Of a DNA stretch of 64,000 nt, positions 26,374 to 34,961 are shown piece by piece (the stretch's first letter is position 1; every line of letters starts with the position of its first letter). The notes below the pieces were generated by a model. The model did no database searches and was not told where the DNA came from. It was given only the letters and a program-made list of their open reading frames with translations. This DNA is from Alloyangia pacifica (lineage in GTDB: Bacteria; Pseudomonadota; Alphaproteobacteria; Rhodobacterales; Rhodobacteraceae). Location of the stretch: positions 124,001-188,000 of the forward strand of contig NZ_FOZW01000005.1 in NCBI RefSeq assembly GCF_900116195.1, read 5' to 3'. The position numbers were made by a program, and so were the translations under genes.

Positions 26374-27465
26374 TCACTGCCTTTGCGCGTAGTAGGCCGC
26401 GAGATCGTCGATGTCCTGCTCCGTGAGATTCCGCGCTGCTGCCTGCATGAGATGGGCGCGCGGAGTGTCCGGCACCGGCCCGTCGCGGTAGAGTTGCAGC
26501 CAGTTGACGAGCCAGTAGCCATCCTGCCCGGCGATCCGCGGCGTGTCCGCGCGTTTGGGCGTGAGGCCATCGTCGCCATTCTCGTGACAGGAGGCGCAGC
26601 TCGCAATGTCCTCGTGCTCGTCTCCGCGCTGCGCCAGCGCGCGGCCCCGCTCCGCATCGCCGAAGGGCAGCGCCCTGCCCTGCCATGCACCGCTCATCGC
26701 GGCGTAGCGCGCGGCGATCCCGGCACGGCTCTCCGCGCTCAGGGGCATGGCGATAGGTTCCATGAAGCCGCTCTCCCGATGCCCCTTGGCATAGGCCTCG
26801 AGCACCTGCGCCAGCCATTCTTCCGACTGGCCTGCCAACTTCGGCGCTGTGCCATCGCGGCCCAGACCGTCCTCGCCATGGCAGCGCGCGCAGGCCAGCT
26901 CCTGCGGGATGGCCCCGGGCAGGCCGCCGAAGCGGACGCCGTCGCTCTCATAGCCCCCGGCACGGCCGAAGGCGACGTCCTCGTAGCCCGCGCGGTCAAA
27001 GCTGTCGTAGCGTGGCAGGAAGGCCGCCAGCGCCCAGGGCTCGTCGTCGCGCCCTTCGCCCGGCCAACTCGGCATGCCGGTATACTTGAAGCCGTGGCGG
27101 GCGACCCACCAGAACTCCTCGGGCTCGAAGTCCTCGGAGGTCAGCATCGGAGGCTCGGGGCGCATCCCCTCCACCACCGGGTTGCGCGGGATGCCCGGCG
27201 CGCCATGGCAGGTCTGGCAGCCGGTGGCGAAATGTCCGGCGCCGAGGCGGATCAGCGCCGGGTCGTCAAGGTCAACGTGCCGCGGCACTTCCACCCGATC
27301 CGCCCGCACACGCACCGCGTTGCGCAGATACTGGTGCAGCACCTCCCCCACGCCGGGGAGATGCGGCACCGAAGCGGCGATATTGTAGGGCGCGAACCAG
27401 AAGAAGGCCGCGCCGGCGACCCCCGCGCCTCCCATCGCCGCGATGATCCAGCGTTTCAGCCTCAT
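26374..27465 (-). CDS. Membrane-anchored triheme cytochrome c
   Basis: 363 residues with an N-terminal membrane anchor (about 5-28) and three heme c motifs: CQTCH (about 84), CARCH (about 190) and CASCH (about 292), each in a cytochrome c domain with downstream Met candidates. The first domain ends in a GMPSWP-type loop. It is the last gene of the oxidase operon; its ATG overlaps the preceding CtaG-like stop by 4 bases. Likely electron donor or wire from the bc1 complex or a dehydrogenase to the oxidase. Confidence 0.9.
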   Translation of the reverse strand: MRLKRWIIAAMGGAGVAGAAFFWFAPYNIAASVPHLPGVGEVLHQYLRNAVRVRADRVEVPRHVDLDDPALIRLGAGHFATGCQTCHGAPGIPRNPVVEGMRPEPPMLTSEDFEPEEFWWVARHGFKYTGMPSWPGEGRDDEPWALAAFLPRYDSFDRAGYEDVAFGRAGGYESDGVRFGGLPGAIPQELACARCHGEDGLGRDGTAPKLAGQSEEWLAQVLEAYAKGHRESGFMEPIAMPLSAESRAGIAARYAAMSGAWQGRALPFGDAERGRALAQRGDEHEDIASCASCHENGDDGLTPKRADTPRIAGQDGYWLVNWLQLYRDGPVPDTPRAHLMQAAARNLTEQDIDDLAAYYAQRQ

Positions 27466-28040
27466 GCCTGCGCCTCCTTGAGTTCCAGCGCCTGACCCAG
27501 CCGACGCAGCGCCGCGACGAGGTAGATCGCCCCGCCGGCCCCGGCCATCAGCGCGCCGGCCACCTGCTGTTCCTGCAGTGCCGACAGGCCGAGGTGACCG
27601 GCGCAAATGTCCCCGTAGAGTGTGCGCGGCGCGAGACCGATCAGCGCGCCGAGCAGGGTCATGTGCATGGTTGTCGCCAGCAGCACCACCGCGCCTCCGA
27701 AGCCGCCCGCCGCGCGCACCGTGGCCCAGAGCATCATCCCGGCAATGAGAAAACTTCCCTGCTCCAGAACAAGACCGGTCAGGCTCAGCCGCGCCCAGAG
27801 GTGCATCGCCGGCAGGTGCCAGACCCAGACCACCAGCATCTCTGCCACCGCGCCCAGCACCAGCGCCATTGCGCCCGAGGGCAGCCGCAGGGTCGGAGCC
27901 CAGAGCGCGGGCACCGCGGCGGTCACGCCCAGATGCAACACCATGTGCAGCACCATCGAGCCCGCCGCCAGCCCGGGCAGCGGCCCCAGCCAGAACGCCG
28001 CCAGCAGCGCCAGTGCCAGGAGGCGGCGCGGACTCAGCAT
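27462..28040 (-). CDS. CtaG-like (Caa3-type) oxidase assembly membrane protein
   Basis: 192 residues, about five membrane helices. It carries paired His in helices (LHMVLHLG, about 32-39, and VWVWHLPAMHLWA, about 71-83; TTMHMTLLGALIG later), the pattern of the Caa3_CtaG family implicated in copper delivery and heme-copper oxidase assembly. The ATG at 28040 overlaps the end of the previous gene by 7 bases. Position within an oxidase operon supports the call; a direct electron-transfer role is the alternative. Confidence 0.8.
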   Translation of the reverse strand: MLSPRRLLALALLAAFWLGPLPGLAAGSMVLHMVLHLGVTAAVPALWAPTLRLPSGAMALVLGAVAEMLVVWVWHLPAMHLWARLSLTGLVLEQGSFLIAGMMLWATVRAAGGFGGAVVLLATTMHMTLLGALIGLAPRTLYGDICAGHLGLSALQEQQVAGALMAGAGGAIYLVAALRRLGQALELKEAQA

Positions 28041-28441
28041 TGGCCCAGGACCATGCCGGGGATCACCGTGAAGACGATGGCCGCCGCCGAGAGCACGCAG
28101 AGCAGCAGCGCCACGTGGCCGACGAACCTGTCGCGCGCCCGCTCCGAGCTTTCGGTGATTTCCTCGAAGATGACAAAGACCCCGCCGTAGCGGCGGATTG
28201 CCAGCGCCGCCAGCCCCACGATCGCGGCGATGCAGAGCACTCCGAGCCCGGCAATGATCCAGCGCGGCTCGGCGAGCGGGGTGCCGCGCCCGAGCTTGGC
28301 GCACCAGATCGCCGCGACCCAGTAGCTGAGCAGGAAATGCGCGGCCCAGATCGAAGGCGCGGCGACGAGGATCCAGACCGAACCCTGATCGATAACGCGC
28401 GGCGCCTCGCCGGGGGGGACGATCTTCTTGCGACCCGCCAT
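28034..28441 (-). CDS. Small oxidase-operon membrane protein
   Basis: 135 residues, three predicted helices (about 22-47, 62-83, 107-130); N-terminus basic (AGRKKIVPPGE), loop SYWVAAIWCAKLG. It is transcribed between the fused oxidase subunit I/III and the CtaG-like gene; TGATG overlap of one base with the former and GGGAGG ribosome site. I do not recognise a named family. Position suggests an accessory or subunit-IV-like role in the oxidase. Confidence 0.8.
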   Translation of the reverse strand: MAGRKKIVPPGEAPRVIDQGSVWILVAAPSIWAAHFLLSYWVAAIWCAKLGRGTPLAEPRWIIAGLGVLCIAAIVGLAALAIRRYGGVFVIFEEITESSERARDRFVGHVALLLCVLSAAAIVFTVIPGMVLGQC

Positions 28442-30996
28442 CACATCCCTCCCATCAGCATCGGAAACAGCGCCAGCAGCGCGAAGGTCACCACCGCAGT
28501 CAGCGCGAGAAAATGGGTGAAGAGCGTCAGGTTCACGCAATCGGCCCGGTAGCGCGGCGTGCAGCGCCCGCGCCAGATGCGCGCCGCCACGTAGAGCCGC
28601 ATCACCGCGTCGAGCAGCAGGTGCAGCCCCAACCAGAGGATCAACACCCAGACGGTGGCATCGAAGGAAGTCTCGGTGGGGTCGAGCCCGGCGCTCCAGG
28701 CCGCCCAGCACCAAGCCCCGATCCCCAGCGCGGCAAGCGGCACGCCTCCCACCAGCAAGCCCATCGCCTGTCCGGTGCTGCCGCCTGCCAGCCGCTCGCG
28801 CGCTGCGAGCGCCGTGACCCAGCCTGCCAGCAGCAGTGCCAGACCCAGCAGCAGCCAGCCGAAGCCCGGCAACTTGGCGGCCCCCGGCAGGAAATCCGGC
28901 AGCGCGGTCCAGTAGAAGAAATAGCTGAACACCAGCCCCATGAACGCGGTCATGTCGCCGGTCATGGTGATGAACACCGCCCACCAGCCGGGCGAGCTGT
29001 TGCCCTGCGCATAGGTCGGCAGGACCAGCCCACGCCCTGCCGGCTTCTCGGGCTTTTCCGGGATCTCCGAGGTGCCCGTCCAGAGCCACCAGAGCGTGAA
29101 GCCGACGAAGCCCGCACCGAAGAGGAGCGTCAACGTCCATAGGTGGAAGGTGGCAAGGATGAACACCGCGCCGAGGCAGAAGGCCGCGCCGATGGTCAGG
29201 TAGCTCGGCCCGCCGACCCGCTGGACGTAGAGCGGGCGCGCATCGAGGATGTCGGTGATGATCAGCTCGCGCTTGCCCTCCTCGGCGTCGGGCAGGAACC
29301 ATTCGCCGCGGTCCATCTCGCCGAGCAGCTCCTTCTGCTCCCAGAGCGGGTAGCGGGTGTGAATATAGGGGATAGAGCGCACGCCCCAGGGCTTGTCGGG
29401 CACTTCGGCGCTCCACTCCATCGTGCCGGCGTTCCAGAGGTTGCGCTCGACCAGCGGCGCCTTGCCGCGCGGCCAGAGCACGTTGACCGCCAGCACGACG
29501 AAGCCCGCCGCGAAAATGAAGGCGCCGATGGTCGAGACCATGTTGAGCACCGCCCAGCCATCCGTGACATCATAGGTCCAGACCCGGCGTGGCATGCCCA
29601 TCACCCCGGTCCAGTGCATCGGCAGGAAGGCAAGGTTGAAGCCGCCGAACATCAGCCAGAAGCTCCAGCGCCCGAGCCGGTCCGACATGCGCTTTTGCGT
29701 CACGAAGGGGTACCAGTAGTGCACGCCCGCGAAGAGCGGGAAGAGCATGCCGCCGATCAGCGTGTAATGCAGATGCGCGACGACGAAGTAGCTGTCATGC
29801 GCCTGCCAGTCGAAAGGCACCAGCGCCACCATCACCCCCGTGAGCCCGCCGAAGACGAAAATGGCCAGCGCGCCGCCGGCAAAGAGCATCGGCACCGAGC
29901 GGCGGACCTTGCTGACCAGCATGGTCGCGATGAAGCAGAAGATCTGGATGCCCGTCGGCACCGCCACCGCCTCGGAAGCCGCCGAGAAAAACGAGAGCGA
30001 GATCTCGGGCAGGCCGGTGGTGAACATGTGGTGCACCCACAGGCCGAACGACAGGAAGGCGACACCCACCGCCGAGAGCACGATCCACGAATGGCCGACC
30101 ATGGGCCGCCCGGCGAAGGTCGGCAGGATGGTCGCGATGAGCGCGATCGAGGGCAGGAAGATGATGTAGACCTCGGGATGGCCGAAGATCCAGAAGAGGT
30201 GCTGCCAGAGCAGCGGGTCTCCGCCCCGGTCGGGATCGAAGAAGGCCCAGTCAAAGGCGCGCTCCATCTCCAGCAGCAGATCCCCGGCGATCAGCGGCGG
30301 GAAGGCAAAGAGGATCATCCCCGCCACCACCAGCACGTACCAGCAGTAGAGCGGGATGAGGTTCAGCCGCATACCCGGCGGACGCGACTTCAGCACGCCG
30401 ACGATCAGCTCGACCGCGGCGGCGATGGAGCTGACCTCGATGAACGACAACCCCAGCAGCCAGATGTCAGCCCCGAGGCCGCTGTAATCAGGATTGGACG
30501 ACAGCGGCGCGTACATGAACCAGCCGCCGTCCGGCGCGACGCCGAAGAACACCGAGCCGCAGACGAAGATGCCGCCGATCAGAAAGCACCAGTAGCCGAA
30601 AGCCGATAGGCGCGGGAAAGGCAGGTCGCGCGCGCCGAGGATCTCGGGCAGGATCAGGATCGCCACCGCCTCGAAGATCGGCACCGCGAAGAGGAACATC
30701 ATTGCCGTGCCGTGCAGGGTGAACAGTTGGTTGTAGAGGCTCTGCGACAGCAAATCGTTGTTCGGCACCGCCAGCTGCGCGCGGATCAGCAGCGCGAGGA
30801 ACCCGGCAAAGGTGAAAAAGGCGAAGGACGTCAGCAGGTACCATTTGCCCACGGACGAGTTGTTCACCGCCGAGATGCGCCGCCAGCCGGTCGGCGTCTC
30901 CCAGACCTTCATCAGCCGCGCGCGCTGCGCCTCGTCGCGTGCCTTGTCGTAGGGCTCGGCGGGAGGGAGCTTGGAGAGGTCGATCTCTTCGGTCAT
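28441..30996 (-). CDS. Cytochrome c oxidase subunit I+III fusion (alternative heme-copper oxidase)
   Basis: 851 residues: subunit I (about 40-560) fused to subunit III (about 600-850). Catalytic residues: His95 (low-spin heme), GHPEVY with His273 (CuB), Glu275 and Tyr277 (cross-link), His322/His323 (CuB), His400, His408 and His410 (Mg and hemes), all intact. D-pathway entry Asp is present (GARDLPFPRL, Asp124), but the following Asn pair of A1 oxidases is Ser-Ala (131-132). The K-pathway Lys is Gln351 (VPTGIQIF instead of VPTGIKIF). It resembles CoxN-type alternative oxidases of rhizobia. Start 30996 is 7 bases downstream of the subunit II stop. Confidence 0.95.
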   Translation of the reverse strand: MTEEIDLSKLPPAEPYDKARDEAQRARLMKVWETPTGWRRISAVNNSSVGKWYLLTSFAFFTFAGFLALLIRAQLAVPNNDLLSQSLYNQLFTLHGTAMMFLFAVPIFEAVAILILPEILGARDLPFPRLSAFGYWCFLIGGIFVCGSVFFGVAPDGGWFMYAPLSSNPDYSGLGADIWLLGLSFIEVSSIAAAVELIVGVLKSRPPGMRLNLIPLYCWYVLVVAGMILFAFPPLIAGDLLLEMERAFDWAFFDPDRGGDPLLWQHLFWIFGHPEVYIIFLPSIALIATILPTFAGRPMVGHSWIVLSAVGVAFLSFGLWVHHMFTTGLPEISLSFFSAASEAVAVPTGIQIFCFIATMLVSKVRRSVPMLFAGGALAIFVFGGLTGVMVALVPFDWQAHDSYFVVAHLHYTLIGGMLFPLFAGVHYWYPFVTQKRMSDRLGRWSFWLMFGGFNLAFLPMHWTGVMGMPRRVWTYDVTDGWAVLNMVSTIGAFIFAAGFVVLAVNVLWPRGKAPLVERNLWNAGTMEWSAEVPDKPWGVRSIPYIHTRYPLWEQKELLGEMDRGEWFLPDAEEGKRELIITDILDARPLYVQRVGGPSYLTIGAAFCLGAVFILATFHLWTLTLLFGAGFVGFTLWWLWTGTSEIPEKPEKPAGRGLVLPTYAQGNSSPGWWAVFITMTGDMTAFMGLVFSYFFYWTALPDFLPGAAKLPGFGWLLLGLALLLAGWVTALAARERLAGGSTGQAMGLLVGGVPLAALGIGAWCWAAWSAGLDPTETSFDATVWVLILWLGLHLLLDAVMRLYVAARIWRGRCTPRYRADCVNLTLFTHFLALTAVVTFALLALFPMLMGGM

Positions 30997-31003
30997 GCGC
31001 GGC

Positions 31004-31963
31004 TCATTCCAAACTCATGAGAAAAGTCACGAGCGCGTCGAGCCGCTCGCCTTGCAGGCCCGGATAGGCGGGCATGTCGATATCGGGCTTCATCTCATGG
31101 GTATCGGTGATCCAGCGCGCCATGTTGTCGGCTGTCATGTCGTAGATGCCCGCCCCGAGCTTGTCGCGCGACGCCAGATGCGTCAGATCCGGCCCGACCG
31201 GCCCCTGCGCCTCGGTGCCGCGAATGGTATGGCAAGCGCCGCAGCCCTCTTCGTCGAACACCGCAAAGCCCGCATCGCCCTCGGCCACCTGTGCCGGCTG
31301 CGCCTCGTGCGCGAGCCACGCGTCAAACGCCTCGGGCTCCATGACGATCGCATCGAAGCGCATCAGCGCATGGGCACCGCCGCAGAACTCGGCGCAGAGC
31401 CCGCCCCAGTTGCCCAGCTCGCGCGGGGTCAGCGCCAGCGTCGTTTCGCGTCCGGGGATCATGTCCATCTTGCCCCCCAGCGCAGGGACCCAGAACGAAT
31501 GGATCACGTCGTCGGCGGTGAGGCGGAACAGGGCCCGTTCGCCGAGCGGCAGGCGGATCTCGTTGGCGGTGGTCACCGGGCCCTCCGGGGTGTCGTAGAT
31601 CACCCGCCACCACCAGCGCTCGCCATCCACGCGCACGGTCAGCGCGCCGTCATCGGCGGTGATGTCGCGCAGGATCAGCAAGCCCCAGATCAGCAGCCCG
31701 CCAACCACCAGCACCGGCAGCGCGACGCCGCCCCAGATGATGAACCGGCGGGCTTCCTGCTCGCGCTCGGGCTTGGCCTCGGCGCGGTGGGCGTAGGTCG
31801 CGGCGCCGATCACCAGCGTCCAGATCACTGCCGCCCCGGCCAGCAAGACCCAGAACAGCGTCTCGACCGAACGGGCCTCCTCGCCAGCGCCGGCGAGCCA
31901 GTTATGCCGCCCTTCGCAGCCTGCGAGGAATAAGACGAGAGCAAGCGAGGCGAGACTTTTCAC
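31004..31963 (-). CDS. Cytochrome c oxidase subunit II with C-terminal heme c (caa3 type)
   Basis: 319 residues. Lipoprotein signal (LFLAGC, Cys16), two membrane helices (about 35-58 and 75-97), CuA cupredoxin domain with complete ligand set (His in DVIHSFWVP, CAEFC, His and Met in GGAHALM, about 150-205), then a cytochrome c domain with CGACH (about 235) and a PAYPGL Met-loop. The fused heme c feeds electrons directly to CuA. First gene of the oxidase operon; the promoter must lie in 31964-32318. Confidence 0.95.
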   Translation of the reverse strand: MKSLASLALVLFLAGCEGRHNWLAGAGEEARSVETLFWVLLAGAAVIWTLVIGAATYAHRAEAKPEREQEARRFIIWGGVALPVLVVGGLLIWGLLILRDITADDGALTVRVDGERWWWRVIYDTPEGPVTTANEIRLPLGERALFRLTADDVIHSFWVPALGGKMDMIPGRETTLALTPRELGNWGGLCAEFCGGAHALMRFDAIVMEPEAFDAWLAHEAQPAQVAEGDAGFAVFDEEGCGACHTIRGTEAQGPVGPDLTHLASRDKLGAGIYDMTADNMARWITDTHEMKPDIDMPAYPGLQGERLDALVTFLMSLE

Positions 31964-32318
31964 AAAGGGTCCTCAAGGACGAATTGTCTGGAAGCTCTGA
32001 GGTATTGCGAACTTCGAACTTGTCCATAATGAAGCTCGACTGTCTGTTTCCCGCGCGGAGACCGGCTCTGCCCCACGATTGATGCCTGCCACTCGCCGAG
32101 GGAGTTGCTGCCGGGAGGACCCCGACCGCTCCCTCACGTAGCGCCAAACGGAAAACCCTTGGTCGCTCGCTTCGACGCGACCTAATTCAAAGCTCACACA
32201 TCAGGCTTACCAAGCCACGCTCCCGCAACCTGAACGATATACCTCCCTGTCCTTTCACGCGCAGGTGTAGGAGGCCGAGGGAACAAGCGCGGCGGTACGC
32301 AGCGTTGGGTACGCAGCG
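31964..32318. other. Intergenic region between oxidase operon and aldehyde dehydrogenase
   Basis: About 355 bases with divergent genes on each side, so it must hold both promoters. Short frames lack ribosome sites or motifs. I see no clear operator. A 14-bp tandem duplication lies at its right edge. Confidence 0.5.
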
Positions 32319-32321
32319 TTG
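32294..32321 (+). repeat. Tandem duplication of a 14-bp unit
   Basis: GTACGCAGCGTTGG occurs twice in direct tandem just upstream of the aldehyde dehydrogenase coding region. Copy two contains the TTG that opens the longest reading frame. Looks like a replication-slippage event. Confidence 0.8.
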
Positions 32322-33737
32322 GGCAAGCAACGGCCAAACGCGAAAGGACGGAACATAACCGACCACAAGATCACCACGATCAACCCGGCCACAGAGGCAG
32401 AACTCGCGCAGTACGAGCTGATGAGCGATGAGCAGATGTTCGACGCCTTGACCGCCTGCCACCGCGCCTTCGATGACTGGCGGCAGAGACCGGCGCAAGA
32501 GCGCGCCGGGATCATCGCCCGCATCGGAGAGGAACTCACCGCACGCAAGGAAGAACTGGCGCAGCTGATGACCGATGAGGTCGGCAAGCTGATCGGCGAC
32601 AGCCGCGACGAGATCGACCTCTGCGCCGGCATCTGCGCATGGACCGCGAAACAGGGCCCGGACGTGCTGGCGGATGAAACCCGCGCTTTGACGGACGGGC
32701 GCAAGGACATCATCGCCTATTCGCCGGTGGGTGTGATCTACGGCATCCAGCCGTGGAACTTCCCCGCCTATCAGGCCGTGCGCCACTCCATCGCCAACCT
32801 GATGGCCGGCAACGGCGTGCTGCTCAAGCACGCGGCCAACTGCACCGGCAGCGGCCTGTTGCTGCGCGAGATCTACGCGGCGGCCGGCCTGCCCGAGAAC
32901 CTGTTCACCGTGATGACCATCGATCACGACCAGTCGGACAAGCTGATCGCCCACGAATTGGTGCGCGGCGTCACGATGACCGGCAACGCCGCCGGCGGCA
33001 GCGTCATCGCCAAGAAGGCGGGCGAGCACCTCAAGAAGACCGTTCTCGAGCTCGGATCTAACGATGCCTATCTCGTGCTCGAGGACGCCGATCTCGATCT
33101 CGCGGTCAAAACCTGCGTCGCGGGGCGCATCTACAACAACGGCGAGACCTGCGTGAACGCCAAGCGCTTCGTGGTGACCGACGCGGTCTACGACGAATTC
33201 GTCGCGCGCTACGTCGAGGCGATGTCGCAGGTGATCTCCGGCGACCCGAACAAGGACGGGACCGGACTCGGGCCGATGGCACGGGATGACCTGCGCGACA
33301 CGCTGCACAAGCAGGTGCAGGACAGCGTCGAGAAAGGTGCCCGCATCGCCTGCGGCGGCACGCTGCCCGAGGGGCGGGGCTACTACTACCCGGCCACCGT
33401 GCTCGTCGATGTCGCGCCGGGCCAGCCGGCCTACGACGATGAGCTCTTCGGCCCCGTCGCCTCGGTGATCAGGGCGAAGGACGACGAAGACGCCATGCGC
33501 ATCGCCAACGACAGCCGCTTCGGCCTCGGCGGCGGCATCTTCTCGAAGGATGTCGGTTACGCCACGGAGCTTGCCCGAAAGCATTTCGACACCGGCATGG
33601 TCTTCATCAACCACTTCAACCTCGCGACGCCGGAGATGCCCTTCGGCGGCGTCAAGAATTCCGGCTACGGGCGCGAGCACGGTGGCTTCGGGGTGCACGA
33701 GTTCGTCAATGCAAAGGCCATCGCGGTCGCGGCCTGA
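32319..33737 (+). CDS. NAD(P)-dependent aldehyde dehydrogenase (succinate-semialdehyde dehydrogenase-like)
   Basis: 472 residues from the TTG. Oxidises an aldehyde to a carboxylate; similarity of layout to YneI/Sad-type succinate-semialdehyde dehydrogenases. Catalytic Glu in VLELGSNDAYLVLEDADLD, nucleophile Cys in NNGETCVNAKRF, cofactor loop near PWNFPAY, and C-terminal FGGVKNSGYGRE. The start is problematic: AAAGGA is placed ideally for the codon at 32355, which is ATA, not ATG, and homology begins about there (ITDHKITTINPA). TTG 32319 is the only standard start in front; the next ATG would delete conserved residues. Followed by a strong terminator. Confidence 0.85.
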   Translation: MGKQRPNAKGRNITDHKITTINPATEAELAQYELMSDEQMFDALTACHRAFDDWRQRPAQERAGIIARIGEELTARKEELAQLMTDEVGKLIGDSRDEIDLCAGICAWTAKQGPDVLADETRALTDGRKDIIAYSPVGVIYGIQPWNFPAYQAVRHSIANLMAGNGVLLKHAANCTGSGLLLREIYAAAGLPENLFTVMTIDHDQSDKLIAHELVRGVTMTGNAAGGSVIAKKAGEHLKKTVLELGSNDAYLVLEDADLDLAVKTCVAGRIYNNGETCVNAKRFVVTDAVYDEFVARYVEAMSQVISGDPNKDGTGLGPMARDDLRDTLHKQVQDSVEKGARIACGGTLPEGRGYYYPATVLVDVAPGQPAYDDELFGPVASVIRAKDDEDAMRIANDSRFGLGGGIFSKDVGYATELARKHFDTGMVFINHFNLATPEMPFGGVKNSGYGREHGGFGVHEFVNAKAIAVAA

Positions 33738-33797
33738 CGGCTGGGGAACCCAGGGCCCGGCGATATAGGGGGTCTGCGATCGCGGCACCCTGGGTTT

Positions 33798-33829
33798 GGT
33801 TGGGCGGCAGCGCGCGCTGTCGCCCAACC
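33798..33829 (+). terminator. Rho-independent terminator after aldehyde dehydrogenase
   Basis: GGTTGGGCGGCAGCGC and GCGCTGTCGCCCAACC form a 16-bp arm pair with one G-U pair, followed by TTCTTTTCT. It separates the aldehyde dehydrogenase from the convergent betaine-transport operon. Confidence 0.85.
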
Positions 33830-33901
33830 TTCTTTTCTATGCTGTCCCGTCCGCCGAAGGTGGCGCCGCGCGCGTCAGCCGGGGCACGCCGCCATCGACA
33901 T

Positions 33902-34951
33902 TCACGCCGCAGAAGCCCCGCTCGACCGGCGGGGGACCAGCGCGCGCATGATGTCCGGCATCCCGAGATAGCCGAGGGTCTTACCGTCGCGCACGACACG
34001 GAAAGTTTGCGCGACGTCGCCACCGGCGCGGGCGATCACGCTCTCGAGGTTGTCGCCCGGGGCCACCTCGCCGGCGATCTCGCCCGCCGGGACCGCCGGG
34101 GTCATGATCGAGCGCACCCGAAGGACGCGGGCGCGGTTGATGTCCGCGACGAACTCCTCGATGTAGGGATCGGTGGGGTTCAGCAGGATCGCCTGCGGCT
34201 CGCCCTGTTGCACCACGGCGCCATCCTTGAGGATCACCAGGTGATCTGCGAGCTTCAGCGCCTCGTCGAGGTCGTGGGTGATGAAGATGATGGTCTTGTG
34301 CAGCTCCGACTGCAGCTCCAACAGCAGGTCCTGCATGTCGGTGCGGATCAGCGGATCGAGCGCCGAGAAGGCCTCGTCCATCAGCATGATGTCCGAATTA
34401 GACGCCAGCGCCCGGGCGATGCCAACGCGCTGCTGCATGCCGCCCGAAAGCTGGTGCGGATACTGATCGTCCTGCCCCGAGAGGCCGACCCGCTCGAGCC
34501 ACTTGCGCGCCTCGGCCGCGCGGGCCTCCTGCGCCACGCCGCGCGTCGCCAGAGGCATGGCAGCGTTCTCCAGCACGGTGCGGTGCGGTAGCAGGGCGAA
34601 TTTCTGGAACACCATCGACATGGTTTCCCGGCGCAGCTGGCGCAGCCGGGTGTCCTTCCACGACAGGATGTCCTCGTCGTTCACAAGGACCTCGCCGGCG
34701 GTCGGCTCGATCAGCCGGTTGAGATGACGGATCAGCGTCGACTTGCCCGAGCCCGAAAGGCCCATGATCACGGTGATCTCGCCCTCGTTCATGTCGACGT
34801 TGATGTCGTTGAGCCCGAGCACATGGTTCGTGCGGTCGAGCAGCTCGGGCTTGGAGGTGCCACTCTTCACCTCGGCGAGCGCCGCTGCAGGGTCCTCGCC
34901 GAAGATCTTGTAGAGGTTGCGGATCGAGACTTTCACGGTCTTGTCGGTCAT
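33902..34951 (-). CDS. proV: Glycine betaine/proline-type ABC transporter ATP-binding protein
   Basis: 349 residues, ProV/OpuAA family ATPase. It has the family N-terminal extension (NLYKIFGEDPAAALAEVKSGTSK), Walker A GLSGSGKST, Q-loop VFQKFALLPH, signature LSGGMQQR, Walker B IMLMDEAFSALDP and H-loop THDLDEALK. The C-terminal tail (about 275-345) looks like a reduced CBS-type regulatory module, the part that senses ionic strength in OpuA. GAGGAG is 6 bases before the ATG at 34951. Last gene of the proXWV-ordered operon. Confidence 0.93.
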   Translation of the reverse strand: MTDKTVKVSIRNLYKIFGEDPAAALAEVKSGTSKPELLDRTNHVLGLNDINVDMNEGEITVIMGLSGSGKSTLIRHLNRLIEPTAGEVLVNDEDILSWKDTRLRQLRRETMSMVFQKFALLPHRTVLENAAMPLATRGVAQEARAAEARKWLERVGLSGQDDQYPHQLSGGMQQRVGIARALASNSDIMLMDEAFSALDPLIRTDMQDLLLELQSELHKTIIFITHDLDEALKLADHLVILKDGAVVQQGEPQAILLNPTDPYIEEFVADINRARVLRVRSIMTPAVPAGEIAGEVAPGDNLESVIARAGGDVAQTFRVVRDGKTLGYLGMPDIMRALVPRRSSGASAA

Positions 34952-34961
34952 CGTCATCTCC

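Noticed and set aside
29143-30609. 488-codon plus-strand frame over oxidase subunit I
   Set aside because: Composition (His, Glu, Arg, Asp) is that of an antisense frame; the minus strand has all oxidase ligands.
31973-32197. Small protein in front of the oxidase operon
   Set aside because: No ribosome site, Arg/Ser-rich, no homology I can name; the region must serve as promoter.
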